Shown: positions 1-7,964, numbered from the stretch's first letter. The stretch: DNA of 32,402 bases from Candidatus Levyibacteriota bacterium (GCA_016214555.1 JACROF010000002.1:200125-232526), one strand, 5' to 3'. A program made the numbers and translations. Notes: generated from the sequence alone by a model not told the origin.

Positions 1-44
1 AAACAGAAGGTGCGGTTTTTTTTATAAAAAATAAACTTTAATAG

Positions 45-73
45 TTGCCTATAGTATTTATTTGTAATATACT
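45..73 (+). promoter_or_regulatory. Promoter of the 260-aa gene
   Basis: A -35 TTGCCT at 45-50 and a -10 TATACT at 68-73 are separated by 17 bp. The predicted start near 80 gives a leader of about 58 nt, unusually long for this window. It is a sequence match only. Confidence 0.6.
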
Positions 74-80
74 ATCACCT

Positions 81-116
81 GTTATCTTTGTGATAACGTT
101 TTTGCGCGAAAGCGTA
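81..116 (+). promoter_or_regulatory. Structured leader: GTTATC/GATAAC hairpin plus GAAA-loop hairpin
   Basis: A perfect 6-bp inverted repeat, GTTATC (81-86) and GATAAC (92-97), sits right at the predicted transcription start and is followed by GTTTTT. A second short hairpin with a GAAA tetraloop lies at about 103-116. The first could be an operator or a weak attenuator. The role is unknown. Confidence 0.4.
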
Positions 117-137
117 GCACTTTGAAAGGGTGACCAA

Positions 138-920
138 ATGTCTCGGAGGACTGCAAAGAACACCTCTTTGGGTACAATTTTTCAGTACTTGAAATTCAAA
201 CTGGAACTCAGACAGAGGGAAAATCAACGATTTCAGGAATTTGTGGTTCCCAATGAACCGCTGACCCAAAACAGTCCTGAGATGAAAGCGCTGATGCAAG
301 GCTCTGATTTGTTACTGCTAAAGATCGCCGCCCGTATCAAAGAAGATGACCGCTCGATTCCCCTTATGGATGACCGAGATATTGACATTCTCCTTGTGAC
401 ACTTGCAAACGCGATTGCAAAGGAAGACGATCTCTCCAGAGAAGAAAGAGACCAAATCAAAGCAATTATGCAAAAGATGGTCAGCGCCTTTGTCACCTCA
501 ATACTTGAGTCCTTAGGTCCTGAAACAGACCCATATGAATCTTTTTGGCTATATGTCAATCATGTCTATGAGGTCACAAAGGAGTACGCCTGCCAACTTC
601 AGGAACTCCTCACCAACCAAGATGCGCTTGATGAATTGACCCGCCGTCAGTACTCCAGGGAGAAACTTGAGGAGGATTTCCAAAAAGTTCTAGAAAGCAT
701 GTTCAATATGGACATGTTGAAAAGAGCTTTTCTGGATCCCCTACTTGATATTATTGCGGAAAGCCCTGAAGATCGAGCCGAGATTGAGGAAGAGTTTCAA
801 AATGAAGACCTATCCGATCTGATACGAAAGCTAGAGGTGAAAAAGTCTCAAGTCAGAGACTTCTTCACCCAAGAGATCAACCGTATTTACGGCTTGACAT
901 CACCCTCACTGCCAACCTAA
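138..920 (+). CDS. Uncharacterised acidic helical protein
   Basis: A 260-residue protein I do not recognise. It has no signal peptide or membrane segment and is rich in Glu, Asp, Lys and Leu in helical patterns, most clearly from about residue 150 to 245. It is probably cytosolic and largely alpha-helical. The ATG start at 138 is preceded by AAAGGGTGA (125-133), a good Shine-Dalgarno sequence. Unlike most first genes here it has a real, structured leader and its own strong terminator, so it is a single-gene transcription unit. Its codons look somewhat more GC-rich than the neighbouring genes, which could mean transfer or high expression; I did not compute this. It has no operon partner, so context gives no function. 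Confidence 0.75.
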   Translation: MSRRTAKNTSLGTIFQYLKFKLELRQRENQRFQEFVVPNEPLTQNSPEMKALMQGSDLLLLKIAARIKEDDRSIPLMDDRDIDILLVTLANAIAKEDDLSREERDQIKAIMQKMVSAFVTSILESLGPETDPYESFWLYVNHVYEVTKEYACQLQELLTNQDALDELTRRQYSREKLEEDFQKVLESMFNMDMLKRAFLDPLLDIIAESPEDRAEIEEEFQNEDLSDLIRKLEVKKSQVRDFFTQEINRIYGLTSPSLPT

Positions 921-928
921 CAATTACA

Positions 929-970
929 CCTCTTGCACCTTCACTTTTGTGACTGTGCAAGAGGTTTTTT
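929..970 (+). terminator. Rho-independent terminator of the 260-aa gene
   Basis: A perfect 10-bp stem, CCTCTTGCAC (929-938) pairing with GTGCAAGAGG (955-964), is followed by six T. It starts 9 nt after the stop codon. Confidence 0.92.
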
Positions 971-979
971 ATTGCCAAA

Positions 980-1016
980 AACTAAAACGAACACGTTAGA
1001 CGTGCTCGCTTTAGTT
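980..1016 (-). terminator. Terminator of the minus-strand dnaB/80-aa unit
   Basis: Arms 980-995 and 1001-1016 enclose a 5-nt loop. On the minus strand all 16 positions pair, two of them as G.U wobbles, and the stem is followed by a T-rich stretch. On the plus strand the same two positions become A/C mismatches, so the element is stronger for minus-strand transcripts. Confidence 0.7.
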
Positions 1017-1039
1017 AGTTCTAGAACTATTCCAAAATC

Positions 1040-1282
1040 TTAAGCAGTTGGATTTCCCTGATTGTTATCAGTTGCTGGAACTCCAGGAACTGGCGCAACA
1101 GGAGTCTGTGCAGCTGGATCACCCATAGGTGATGGAGCTGGAGTCTCTGGCGCTTGGACTGGTGGCACAACAGGTGCTGTTGGCTCCGGTGCTGGATTTG
1201 GATTAACTACTGGGGCTTGGTCTGCAGCTGGAGCTTGCATTCCTCCCATCCCAGGATTTTGTGATTGATCATTTGGATTCAT
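1040..1282 (-). CDS. Small Pro/Ala-rich disordered protein
   Basis: An 80-residue protein made mostly of Pro, Ala, Val, Gln, Asn and Gly with repeated PxP and AP patterns. It has no hydrophobic segment, so it is predicted to be unstructured and soluble. The start is well supported: AAAGGGGGTG (minus strand, 1291-1300) lies 8 nt before the ATG, close to a perfect anti-16S match. It lies downstream of dnaB in the same direction, across a 110-nt AT-rich spacer, and ends before the minus-strand terminator. Low-complexity composition prevents a family call. The opposite strand is also open here, but only this strand has a ribosome-binding site. Confidence 0.65.
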   Translation of the reverse strand: MNPNDQSQNPGMGGMQAPAADQAPVVNPNPAPEPTAPVVPPVQAPETPAPSPMGDPAAQTPVAPVPGVPATDNNQGNPTA

Positions 1283-1305
1283 CTATAATTCACCCCCTTT
1301 CTCTT

Positions 1306-1391
1306 AATTAATAACTAAGAATGAAGAATTAAAAATTTTATAAGAAATTTTCCTATATCATTTATTAACTCTTAACTTTTAATTGTTAATT
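1306..1391. repeat. AT-rich quasi-palindromic spacer between dnaB and the 80-aa gene
   Basis: The 30-nt arms 1306-1335 and 1362-1391 match as inverted repeats at 23 of 30 positions by hand alignment. They fill almost the whole gap. The transcript could form a long AU-rich hairpin here. Confidence 0.5.
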
Positions 1392-1392
1392 T

Positions 1393-2721
1393 CTATGCTT
1401 CTGCATGAGACTTCTCAACATTATAAAATCGTATCCTATCTCCACGAAAAAGTAAATCAATCTCCCCTGTTGGACCATTCCTGTGCTTGGCAATAAGCAC
1501 TTTTGTTGGAATATTTTTGGATGAAGCATCCAACTCAACGTCAGGACGATAGAGAAACATAACAACATCAGCATCTTGCTCAATTGCACCTGATTCCCGA
1601 AGATCTGCCAGCTGTGGCTTTCTTTCTCCCCTATGCTCAACAGCACGAGAGAGCTGTGATGCAGATAACACAGGGACATTTAACTCTCGAGCCAAATTTT
1701 TAAGAGCTTGCGACACAATTGACACTTCCTGAACACGATTTTCAACTCTTCTTCCTGGATCAACAAGCTGAAGATAATCAACGATAATAAGGCCTAAATT
1801 ATGCTCCATATGAAGTCTCCTTGCCTTGCTTCTCATTTCAGCAAGATTTAATCCTGGAGTATCATCAATAAAAATCGGTGCCTCAGCCAACTGCCCCATC
1901 GCATCAGAAAGCTTAGTAAAGTCTTCCTCTGACAATTTTCCAGTTTTAAGCCTCCATGCATCAACATCCGCCTGAGCAACTAAAAAACGATCGACAAGCT
2001 CTTCTTTGCTCATCTCAAGGGAAAAAATAGCAACAGGCCTCTTGTCTTGTGTGGCAATATACTGAGCCATATTAAGTGTGATTGCTGTTTTTCCCTGTCC
2101 TGGCCGAGCGGCAAGAATAATAAGATTTGCTTTTTGAAATCCAGACAAGAGCCTATCAAGCTCAGTAAAGCCTGTCTTCACTCCGCGATACCCCTCCCCG
2201 CCCTTGTGAAGCTCGTCAATTCTATCAAAACTCTGCGTAAGTGTATCCTTAATGGGAATAAATCCCCTGGTTATATTTCCCTGTGAAATAGTAAAAATAG
2301 ATGACTCTGCTTGATCTAATACTTCTTTGGTTTCTTTATTTTCGTCATAGGCTAATTCTGCAATTGATACCCCCGCACGAATTAATGCCCTCTTGGTTGA
2401 TGCCTCTTTCACAATATGCGCATAATGCTCAATATTTGCTGCAGTCGGCACTGCCGAAACAAGCTCAGTAAAATAATTTGAGTCAATCGATTTGAGAATC
2501 TTTTCTTTTTTGAGAATGTTTGTAACAGTGAGAATATCAATCGGCTTTCGCTGATCATACAACTTCAGCATTGAGCCAAAAATGACTGCATTTGTCTCAT
2601 CATAAAAATCTTCTGCTTTCAGAAATTCAGAGACGAGAATCATTGCGTCTTTGTCTATAAAAATAGCCCCTAAAACGCTTTCTTCTGCTTCTTTATTGTT
2701 TGGGAGAATTTTAACTGCCAT
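1393..2721 (-). CDS. dnaB: Replicative DNA helicase DnaB
   Basis: Hexameric 5'-3' replicative helicase that unwinds DNA at the fork and recruits primase. The 442 residues are a normal length. The N-terminal collar domain covers about residues 1-105 and the RecA-like ATPase domain about 180-440. Walker A is RPGQGKTA at 206-213. Walker B is LIIVDYLQL at 311-319. An AKHRNGPTGE segment (411-420) supplies the usual arginine finger near the C-terminus. The ATG at 2721 begins the conserved MAVKILPNNKEAEESVLG start. No Shine-Dalgarno sequence is visible. A TATAGA hexamer ends 7 nt before the ATG, so a leaderless transcript is possible. It follows the MBL-like gene by 39 nt. No intein is present. Confidence 0.97.
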   Translation of the reverse strand: MAVKILPNNKEAEESVLGAIFIDKDAMILVSEFLKAEDFYDETNAVIFGSMLKLYDQRKPIDILTVTNILKKEKILKSIDSNYFTELVSAVPTAANIEHYAHIVKEASTKRALIRAGVSIAELAYDENKETKEVLDQAESSIFTISQGNITRGFIPIKDTLTQSFDRIDELHKGGEGYRGVKTGFTELDRLLSGFQKANLIILAARPGQGKTAITLNMAQYIATQDKRPVAIFSLEMSKEELVDRFLVAQADVDAWRLKTGKLSEEDFTKLSDAMGQLAEAPIFIDDTPGLNLAEMRSKARRLHMEHNLGLIIVDYLQLVDPGRRVENRVQEVSIVSQALKNLARELNVPVLSASQLSRAVEHRGERKPQLADLRESGAIEQDADVVMFLYRPDVELDASSKNIPTKVLIAKHRNGPTGEIDLLFRGDRIRFYNVEKSHAEA

Positions 2722-2760
2722 AGAAAAGTCTATAACCTGGAGACAGTCCCAGCCTCGACG

Positions 2761-3276
2761 TTACGAAAGTAAAATCGTCTCAGTTTCACTGGGGAGCTTA
2801 TCGACTGAGATCGTGTATTTCGGAACCTCTTTTTTTGTGTCTTTTGCTATAGTATCAACGCATTCTCTCCCTTTTTCACCAGTAAAAAGAATGGCATTCA
2901 TAGCAAGCGATGGAGCAAATGAAATATTGCCAAAAGTATTAGCAAAAACAACAGCGATGTTATGGTCTTTTAACTTTTGATGTGCTTTTTCAAGCGCTTC
3001 TCGATCACCAAGTAATATCTCCACTCCATCAACAGTAACCGTATACACCGTCTGAGATTCAGCCTTAACTCCCGTCATCTTAATTCCACCAGCTTCATAT
3101 TCACCAGGACCATCAATAATAACAGTATCTGTTGGAATTTTTAATGAGGATTTCTGTGGATTTCCGATGAGAATTACCGCATTTGAGATAGTTCCCTTAT
3201 CTTGAGGATTGATAATTATAGAAGCATTCTTTCCTTTAATTCTTATTGAATTTGTTCCAAAACTAGCAATTTCCAT
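2761..3276 (-). CDS. Degenerate metallo-beta-lactamase-fold protein
   Basis: A 171-residue protein that is mostly beta-strand. A GPGEYEAGGI motif lies near residues 56-65. This motif is typical of the Lactamase_B_3-like branch of MBL-fold proteins. The HxHxDH metal motif of active enzymes is absent and the protein is short, so it is probably not a classical hydrolase. I chose the ATG at 3276 because an extended -10 (TGC TAGTAT on the minus strand, 3284-3292) ends 7 nt before it. A longer reading from 3321 would start upstream of that promoter. It lies just upstream of dnaB in the same direction. The fold assignment is moderately sure; the function is unknown. Confidence 0.6.
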   Translation of the reverse strand: MEIASFGTNSIRIKGKNASIIINPQDKGTISNAVILIGNPQKSSLKIPTDTVIIDGPGEYEAGGIKMTGVKAESQTVYTVTVDGVEILLGDREALEKAHQKLKDHNIAVVFANTFGNISFAPSLAMNAILFTGEKGRECVDTIAKDTKKEVPKYTISVDKLPSETETILLS

Positions 3277-3283
3277 GTACCCC

Positions 3284-3292
3284 ATACTAGCA
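3284..3292 (-). promoter_or_regulatory. Extended -10 for the MBL-like gene
   Basis: On the minus strand TGC precedes TAGTAT (3284-3289), which ends 7 nt before the ATG at 3276. A TGGACA (3309-3314) lies 19 bp upstream, which is a poor spacing. Confidence 0.4.
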
Positions 3293-3338
3293 TAAGAGAT
3301 ACATACTGTCCATAGCCGCAAAACGAGTAAATTTTCTT

Positions 3339-3367
3339 GACATTACATGTTTTTTGACATATTATCT
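3339..3367 (+). promoter_or_regulatory. Consensus promoter of the 3450-5740 operon
   Basis: TTGACA (3339-3344), 17 bp, TATTAT (3362-3367). Transcription would begin near 3374. This rules out the upstream in-frame start at 3354 and leaves a leader of about 76 nt to the ATG at 3450. Confidence 0.8.
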
Positions 3368-3449
3368 TCTTGCGCTTGCCTCCCCACTGTCAATCAGCAC
3401 AGGCGTTTTACTATCTTTTTCTCCACATCGTAGGATAGTGCATACATAC

Positions 3450-3878
3450 ATGAAAGCAGAAAGAATAATTCTATCTCTCATTGCGATCTTTGTTGGACTC
3501 TTGGTTGCAGGAGGTGCTTTTTACATCTATCAGATGACCAAACAAATCCCCGATGACCAAGCAGATACCATTACCATAAAATCACACCCCACCCCTACGC
3601 CTCGCTCGGCAAATTTTCTCAGTATCGAATCACCAAAAAACGAAAGTATTGTTGAGAACAAAACAATAACGATCACGGGGAAAACAGTGCCCAAATCAAC
3701 AATCATAGTTTCAACAGTGAGCAGCGATCAGGTAGTAAAGCCATCAGCAGCTGGTAATTTTTCATTAACTCAAGTAATTGATACCGGGGTAAATCTTGTG
3801 ACAGTTACTGCTATTTTCCCAGATGGCAACCAACAGACACAGCAACGGATTGTTAGTTACGTAACGGAGGATTTTTAA
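3450..3878 (+). CDS. Membrane-anchored Ig-like/beta-sandwich protein
   Basis: A 142-residue exported protein. After MKAER comes one hydrophobic segment (about residues 6-28), then a Pro/Thr linker with TPTPR near residue 50. The rest is an extracellular beta-strand domain of about 85 residues that begins with SIESPKNESIVENKTITITG. That pattern, a segment on negative events followed by a G-K-T/V-P-K-S turn, resembles Ig-like (glucodextranase B-like) domains used in surface adhesion. The start at 3450 is chosen because the promoter ends at 3367; an in-frame start at 3354 would lie inside it. It ends 1 nt before the next gene and is surely co-transcribed with it. Confidence 0.65.
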   Translation: MKAERIILSLIAIFVGLLVAGGAFYIYQMTKQIPDDQADTITIKSHPTPTPRSANFLSIESPKNESIVENKTITITGKTVPKSTIIVSTVSSDQVVKPSAAGNFSLTQVIDTGVNLVTVTAIFPDGNQQTQQRIVSYVTEDF

Positions 3879-3879
3879 A

Positions 3880-4662
3880 TTGAAAAATTATATCGCTATT
3901 ATCCTTATCAGCATTGCTCTCTCGCTCTACCCCCAGGTTTCTCAGGCTGTAACCCCGACTCCTTCTCCAAAGCCAACATCTGAATCTGTTACGGAAAAAC
4001 TTTCGAATCAAATTAACGACCTTAAGGAAAAAATTGCCTCAAAAGTAGCTACACTTAAGCTCGTTGAAAAAAGAGGAACAATGGGAAACATCAAAGAGGT
4101 GAATAATTCACAAATTACTCTTTTGGATCTTCAAAATCAAACGCGTATTATCGATCTTGATGAGATAACAAAGTTCTCCTCTGGAACATCAAGCGATTTT
4201 GGTCTTTCTGATCTAAAAACAGGAATGAAAATAAGTGCTATTGGTCTTTACAATAAAGACTCACAAAAACTTCTTGCTCGGTTTATTGAGGTTGTATCAA
4301 CTCCAATTGTCATTTCTGGTGCTGTCTCAGAAAAAGATAAGGAGGATTTCACTTTGAAAGTTGCTCTTGAAGACGGGGGAAATTACATAATAGACGTAGA
4401 AAATGTTACTAAAACATTTAGCTATATTGATACTGATTCAGAAAAGTCAGGTTTTTCAGAAATTGAAGAAGGAAATCGCGTTTATATTGTTGGATTTGCA
4501 GATAAAAAAGAAAAAAATCGCATAGTCGCATCAAGAATTTTGATCTTTAGTAGTCTTCCAAAAAATCCTAAAATTGTCATAGCTCCTGATGCAGTTGATG
4601 GCAAAAATACTGTTGTAACCTCATCTGGCAGTGGGAAAAAATTAACTCCGATCACTAGATAA
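3880..4662 (+). CDS. Secreted protein with OB-like DUF5666-type repeats
   Basis: A 260-residue protein with a signal peptide (hydrophobic residues 5-20, likely cleavage after SQA near residue 23) and a PTPSPKPTSE linker. A short helical stretch follows at about 35-60. Two beta-rich domains cover about 65-140 and 142-225. Each contains a segment of the type 'leak-through of a reference potential': GxIxxVxxxxItL...I.D...T. This resembles DUF5666-like small barrels, but I am not certain. It starts at TTG 3880, supported by GGAGG at 3866-3870 with 9-nt spacing. It follows the anchored Ig-like protein by 1 nt and precedes the M24 peptidase by 1 nt. It is probably an envelope protein. Confidence 0.6.
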   Translation: MKNYIAIILISIALSLYPQVSQAVTPTPSPKPTSESVTEKLSNQINDLKEKIASKVATLKLVEKRGTMGNIKEVNNSQITLLDLQNQTRIIDLDEITKFSSGTSSDFGLSDLKTGMKISAIGLYNKDSQKLLARFIEVVSTPIVISGAVSEKDKEDFTLKVALEDGGNYIIDVENVTKTFSYIDTDSEKSGFSEIEEGNRVYIVGFADKKEKNRIVASRILIFSSLPKNPKIVIAPDAVDGKNTVVTSSGSGKKLTPITR

Positions 4663-4663
4663 T

Positions 4664-5740
4664 ATGACCTCTCTTTCTTACCTCCGCGAAGAAATCAAAA
4701 AAGATAATCTTGACGGTGTGCTTATCTCCACCTCATCTCAGATTGGTTATCTTACAGGATACTTCGGGTTCTCCTCAATTGAAAGGGACGCATATATGCT
4801 TGTAACCAACAACAAGGCTTATCTTTTTACGAACCCACTCTATAATGATGAAGTAAAAAAGCGATGCCCTGATGTAATTGTGATTCAGCACACTGCACAA
4901 CATCCTTTCGCACTCAACTTTAAAAACATTGTAAGCAAATATAAGTGTCAAACAATTGGTTTTGAAAGCAACAATCTTTCAGTTAGTGAGTACCTAAAAA
5001 TAACAGCACAGATTGATTGCCGCTTAGTCAACATAGACTTAAGTCACATCAGAAGTAAAAAAACTCCAGATGAGATAGAAAGCATAAAAAAAGCATGCCT
5101 TCTTGCACAGAAAGCATATCTTTTAACAAAGGAAAAAATAAAACCCCACATGTCAGAAGCAGGGTTAGCTCTCCTTTTTGAATTAACAGTAAAAAAACTT
5201 GGTGGTGACTTATCATTCCCAACGATCGTCGCATTTGGTAAAAACGCTGCTATTCCCCATCACCATAGTGATGAGACAAAACTAAAAACTAACGATGTAG
5301 TACTAATGGATTTTGGCGTAAAACTCAACAACTATTGCTCTGATATCACACGGACATTTTTTCTTGGCAAAGCAACTAATGAATATCAAAAGCTTTACCA
5401 TATTGTAAAAAACGCACAAAAAGCTGCAATAGACTTTATTAACATGTCTCTTGCTACTAAAAAGGAAATTCTTGCACAAACTGTTGACGATGAGGCAAGA
5501 AATTTTATCATTGAAAAAGGCCATCCATCTATCCCCCACTCACTTGGTCATGGCATTGGTATTGAAGTCCATGAAGCTCCAAGCCTCTCCCCAAACTCCA
5601 AAGATATACTTACTGAAGGAATGGTTTTCTCAATCGAACCTGGAATTTATGTACCAAATAAATTAGGCATCCGCATCGAGGACCTATTTTTAATTCAAAA
5701 TAATCAATTAATACAATTAACAGGCGGCCTTACCAGCTAG
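4664..5740 (+). CDS. M24 family metallopeptidase (Xaa-Pro aminopeptidase type)
   Basis: A cytosolic dimetal peptidase that removes N-terminal residues next to proline. It has 358 residues, a normal length for PepQ/YqhT-like enzymes. The N-terminal creatinase-like domain covers about 1-130 and the pita-bread catalytic domain about 135-358. All five metal ligands are present: D216 and D227 in MDFGVKLNNYCSD, H296 in SLGHGIG, E325 in IEPGIY and E339 in GIRIED. The ATG at 4664 is 1 nt after the stop codon of the previous gene, so translation is likely coupled. I am sure of the family; the exact substrate cannot be told from sequence. Confidence 0.93.
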   Translation: MTSLSYLREEIKKDNLDGVLISTSSQIGYLTGYFGFSSIERDAYMLVTNNKAYLFTNPLYNDEVKKRCPDVIVIQHTAQHPFALNFKNIVSKYKCQTIGFESNNLSVSEYLKITAQIDCRLVNIDLSHIRSKKTPDEIESIKKACLLAQKAYLLTKEKIKPHMSEAGLALLFELTVKKLGGDLSFPTIVAFGKNAAIPHHHSDETKLKTNDVVLMDFGVKLNNYCSDITRTFFLGKATNEYQKLYHIVKNAQKAAIDFINMSLATKKEILAQTVDDEARNFIIEKGHPSIPHSLGHGIGIEVHEAPSLSPNSKDILTEGMVFSIEPGIYVPNKLGIRIEDLFLIQNNQLIQLTGGLTS

Positions 5741-5757
5741 CTGTTTGAGTGTGAAGA

Positions 5758-5766
5758 TGATAAAAT
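5758..5766 (+). promoter_or_regulatory. Extended -10, leaderless promoter of hisS
   Basis: TGA followed by TAAAAT (5761-5766) ends 7 nt before the hisS ATG. There is no good -35. Transcription should start at or next to the ATG. Confidence 0.65.
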
Positions 5767-5773
5767 ACAAAAT

Positions 5774-6967
5774 ATGTTAGTTCAAACACTAAAAGGCTTT
5801 AGGGATTTTTTACCTCCCCAAGCTCGAAAAAGACAATTTGTTATTAACACCTTAAAATCGGTGTTTGAGTCGTATGGATTTGAACCGCTTGAGACTCCAG
5901 CTCTTGAGTATGAAGAGATTCTCACTGGAAAATATGGTGAAGAAGGCGACAAATTAATGTATCGCTTTGAAGATAATGGAGGTCGAAGGGTAGCGCTTCG
6001 CTATGACCAGACTGTTCCTCTTTCACGCGTTGTTGCACAATACCAAAATGATCTCCCACTTCCTTTTAAACGTTATCAAATCCAGCCAGTATGGAGAGCT
6101 GAAAATACGCAAAAAGGACGATTTCGTGAATTTCTTCAGTGCGATATCGACACGGCTGGGACAACTTCGCCTATTGCAGATGCAGAAATTCTTGTGATTA
6201 TCAACGATGCATTTGAGACACTAGGATTTAATAACTTTACAATTCTTGTCAATGATAGAACTAACTTTAAAAACTTCTCTCAAAAAGCTATCACTTCAAT
6301 TGATAAACTTAAAAAAATTGGCCGAGACGCTGTAATCAAAGAACTTGCTGCAGAAAATATGGGGGCTGAAGAATTGGATAATCTTATAAAATCAGACATG
6401 CCTTCTTCACTCCAAACAATTGTTGATAATGCTAAAAAGCTTGGTGTGCTTGATACTAGACTAGTCTACGAACCAACACTTGCTCGGGGACTTGATTACT
6501 ACACGGGAATTATTATTGAGGTTGAGATTGACGGATATACGGTAGGATCTGTAGGTGGCGGAGGAAGATATGACAACCTTATCGGCATGTTTGCTAACAA
6601 GACAATTCCTGCTGTGGGATTTGCTTTTGGATTTGATAGAGTCATGGATGCAATGGATGAGAAAAATCTTTTCCCAAACACTCTCTCGTCAGCAAAAGTA
6701 CTCGTGACCATATTCTCTCCTGATCTTCTAAAAGAGAGCATCGAAGCAGCATACAAGCTTCGCGCTGAGGGAATTGCAACAGAGCTTTATGTAGATCAAG
6801 CCGCAAAAATGGAAAAACAGCTTAAATATGCTGATGATAAAAAAATCCCATTTGCCCTAATCATCGGGCCAGATGAAGCAAAGAACCAAACATTCACTCT
6901 AAAAAATCTTGAAAGCCGAAAACAAACCTCATGCACATTTCCAGAACTTCTTTCACAAATATCATAA
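5774..6967 (+). CDS. hisS: Histidyl-tRNA synthetase
   Basis: Class II synthetase that charges tRNA-His. It has 397 residues, slightly shorter than typical (about 420). Motif 1 is in the N-terminal region. The LRYDQTVPLSR segment is at 75-85. Motif 2 is at about 98-126, including QPVWRAE. The histidine-specific loop LARGLDYYTG is at 236-245. The GSVGGGGRYDNLIG segment is at 258-271 and motif 3, GFAFGFDRV, at 282-290. The anticodon-binding domain runs from about 308 to the end. The start at 5774 fits the leaderless -10 just upstream. It follows the M24 peptidase by 33 nt but has its own promoter. Confidence 0.97.
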   Translation: MLVQTLKGFRDFLPPQARKRQFVINTLKSVFESYGFEPLETPALEYEEILTGKYGEEGDKLMYRFEDNGGRRVALRYDQTVPLSRVVAQYQNDLPLPFKRYQIQPVWRAENTQKGRFREFLQCDIDTAGTTSPIADAEILVIINDAFETLGFNNFTILVNDRTNFKNFSQKAITSIDKLKKIGRDAVIKELAAENMGAEELDNLIKSDMPSSLQTIVDNAKKLGVLDTRLVYEPTLARGLDYYTGIIIEVEIDGYTVGSVGGGGRYDNLIGMFANKTIPAVGFAFGFDRVMDAMDEKNLFPNTLSSAKVLVTIFSPDLLKESIEAAYKLRAEGIATELYVDQAAKMEKQLKYADDKKIPFALIIGPDEAKNQTFTLKNLESRKQTSCTFPELLSQIS

Positions 6968-6972
6968 TTTAC

Positions 6973-7001
6973 TTGAAAAGTTTACCTCGTCCTGCCAAAA
7001 T
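6973..7001 (+). promoter_or_regulatory. Leaderless promoter of the EamA transporter
   Basis: TTGAAA (6973-6978), 17 bp, TGC-CAAAAT with the hexamer at 6996-7001. It ends 6 nt before the ATG at 7008. Confidence 0.65.
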
Positions 7002-7007
7002 GAAATA

Positions 7008-7928
7008 ATGAGACTGTCCAAACCTCAACTTGCTATCCTCGCACTTATTGTGACAAATATTATCTGGGGAGCTAGTTCACCAATTTTCAAATGGTCTCTT
7101 GAGGAGGTTTCGCCATTTACTTTTGCTTTTGTACGATTCTTCCTTGCAGCTCTTCTCCTTCTTCCGTTTACAATCCACAAACTTGTTATTTCCAAACATG
7201 ATTTTGTCTCGCTATTTGTTTTGGCATTCATCGGTTTTTTTGTTCATATCGGACTACTACTCTTTGGCCTAACAATCTCAAGTAGTGTAAATGCATCAGT
7301 CATCGCAACTGCTGCTCCCATATTTTTACTTATAGGAAGTCTTTTCATTTTTCGAGAAAAAGTTAAAAAAAGGATAATTTTAGGAACCATTATAAGCTTG
7401 CTTGGCGTAATTATTATTATCCTTCGTCCGCTTTTTGATCATGGACTTGATGGAACTATTACTGGAAATCTTCTGTTTTTGCTATCTACAATATCATTTG
7501 TACTCTACACTTTTATGCTTAAAAATTACACAACACATCTTAAAGCATCAACAGTCACTTTTTATCTTTTTATGTTTACAGCAGTCATTTTTTTACCATT
7601 TTTCCTTGTTGAATCATCGCATCAGCCACTTACCAGCATCGTCAGTCTTCAAGCGATCTTGGGGATACTTTTTGGAGCGATCTTTACATCAGTTATTGGC
7701 TATATGTTCTATAACTTTGCTATCCACGCAATTAAAACAAGTGAAATTGGACTTTTTCTCTATGTAGATCCCGTTATAACAGTCTTAATAGCTGTTCCAT
7801 TACTTGGTGAACATATCACACCCTCATTTATCATTGGTAGCATTGCTGTCATTCTTGGAATATGCATTGCTGAAAAAAGAATTCACTACCATCCTATTCA
7901 CCGACTTTTTAAAAAACACCCTCTCTGA
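7008..7928 (+). CDS. EamA/DMT-family transporter
   Basis: A polytopic inner-membrane protein of 306 residues with about ten hydrophobic segments in two homologous halves, the typical layout of drug/metabolite transporters. The conserved start of the first half, NIIWGASSPIFKWSL, is at about residues 14-28. The second half begins near residue 145. These carriers move small metabolites or amino acids; the substrate cannot be read from sequence. An in-frame start exists at 6909 inside hisS, but the promoter at 6973-7001 places the true start at 7008. The Lys/Arg/His-rich tail (about 287-306) is cytosolic. Family call is firm. Confidence 0.9.
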   Translation: MRLSKPQLAILALIVTNIIWGASSPIFKWSLEEVSPFTFAFVRFFLAALLLLPFTIHKLVISKHDFVSLFVLAFIGFFVHIGLLLFGLTISSSVNASVIATAAPIFLLIGSLFIFREKVKKRIILGTIISLLGVIIIILRPLFDHGLDGTITGNLLFLLSTISFVLYTFMLKNYTTHLKASTVTFYLFMFTAVIFLPFFLVESSHQPLTSIVSLQAILGILFGAIFTSVIGYMFYNFAIHAIKTSEIGLFLYVDPVITVLIAVPLLGEHITPSFIIGSIAVILGICIAEKRIHYHPIHRLFKKHPL

Positions 7929-7929
7929 C

Positions 7930-7958
7930 TTGAAAAAACCTTTCTCGTAGGCTATAAT
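7930..7958 (+). promoter_or_regulatory. Leaderless consensus promoter of rpmE
   Basis: TTGAAA (7930-7935), 17 bp, TATAAT (7953-7958). The hexamer ends 6 nt before the rpmE ATG at 7965. It is one of the best promoters in the window. Confidence 0.85.
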
Positions 7959-7964
7959 AGTCTC

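Noticed and set aside
1062-1268. Plus-strand Gly/Ala-rich frame opposite the 80-aa gene
   Set aside because: It is the mirror of the Pro-rich codons. Only the minus-strand frame has a Shine-Dalgarno site.
3354-3449. N-terminal extension of the Ig-like protein from 3354
   Set aside because: The extension starts inside the consensus promoter 3339-3367, so it cannot be in the mRNA.
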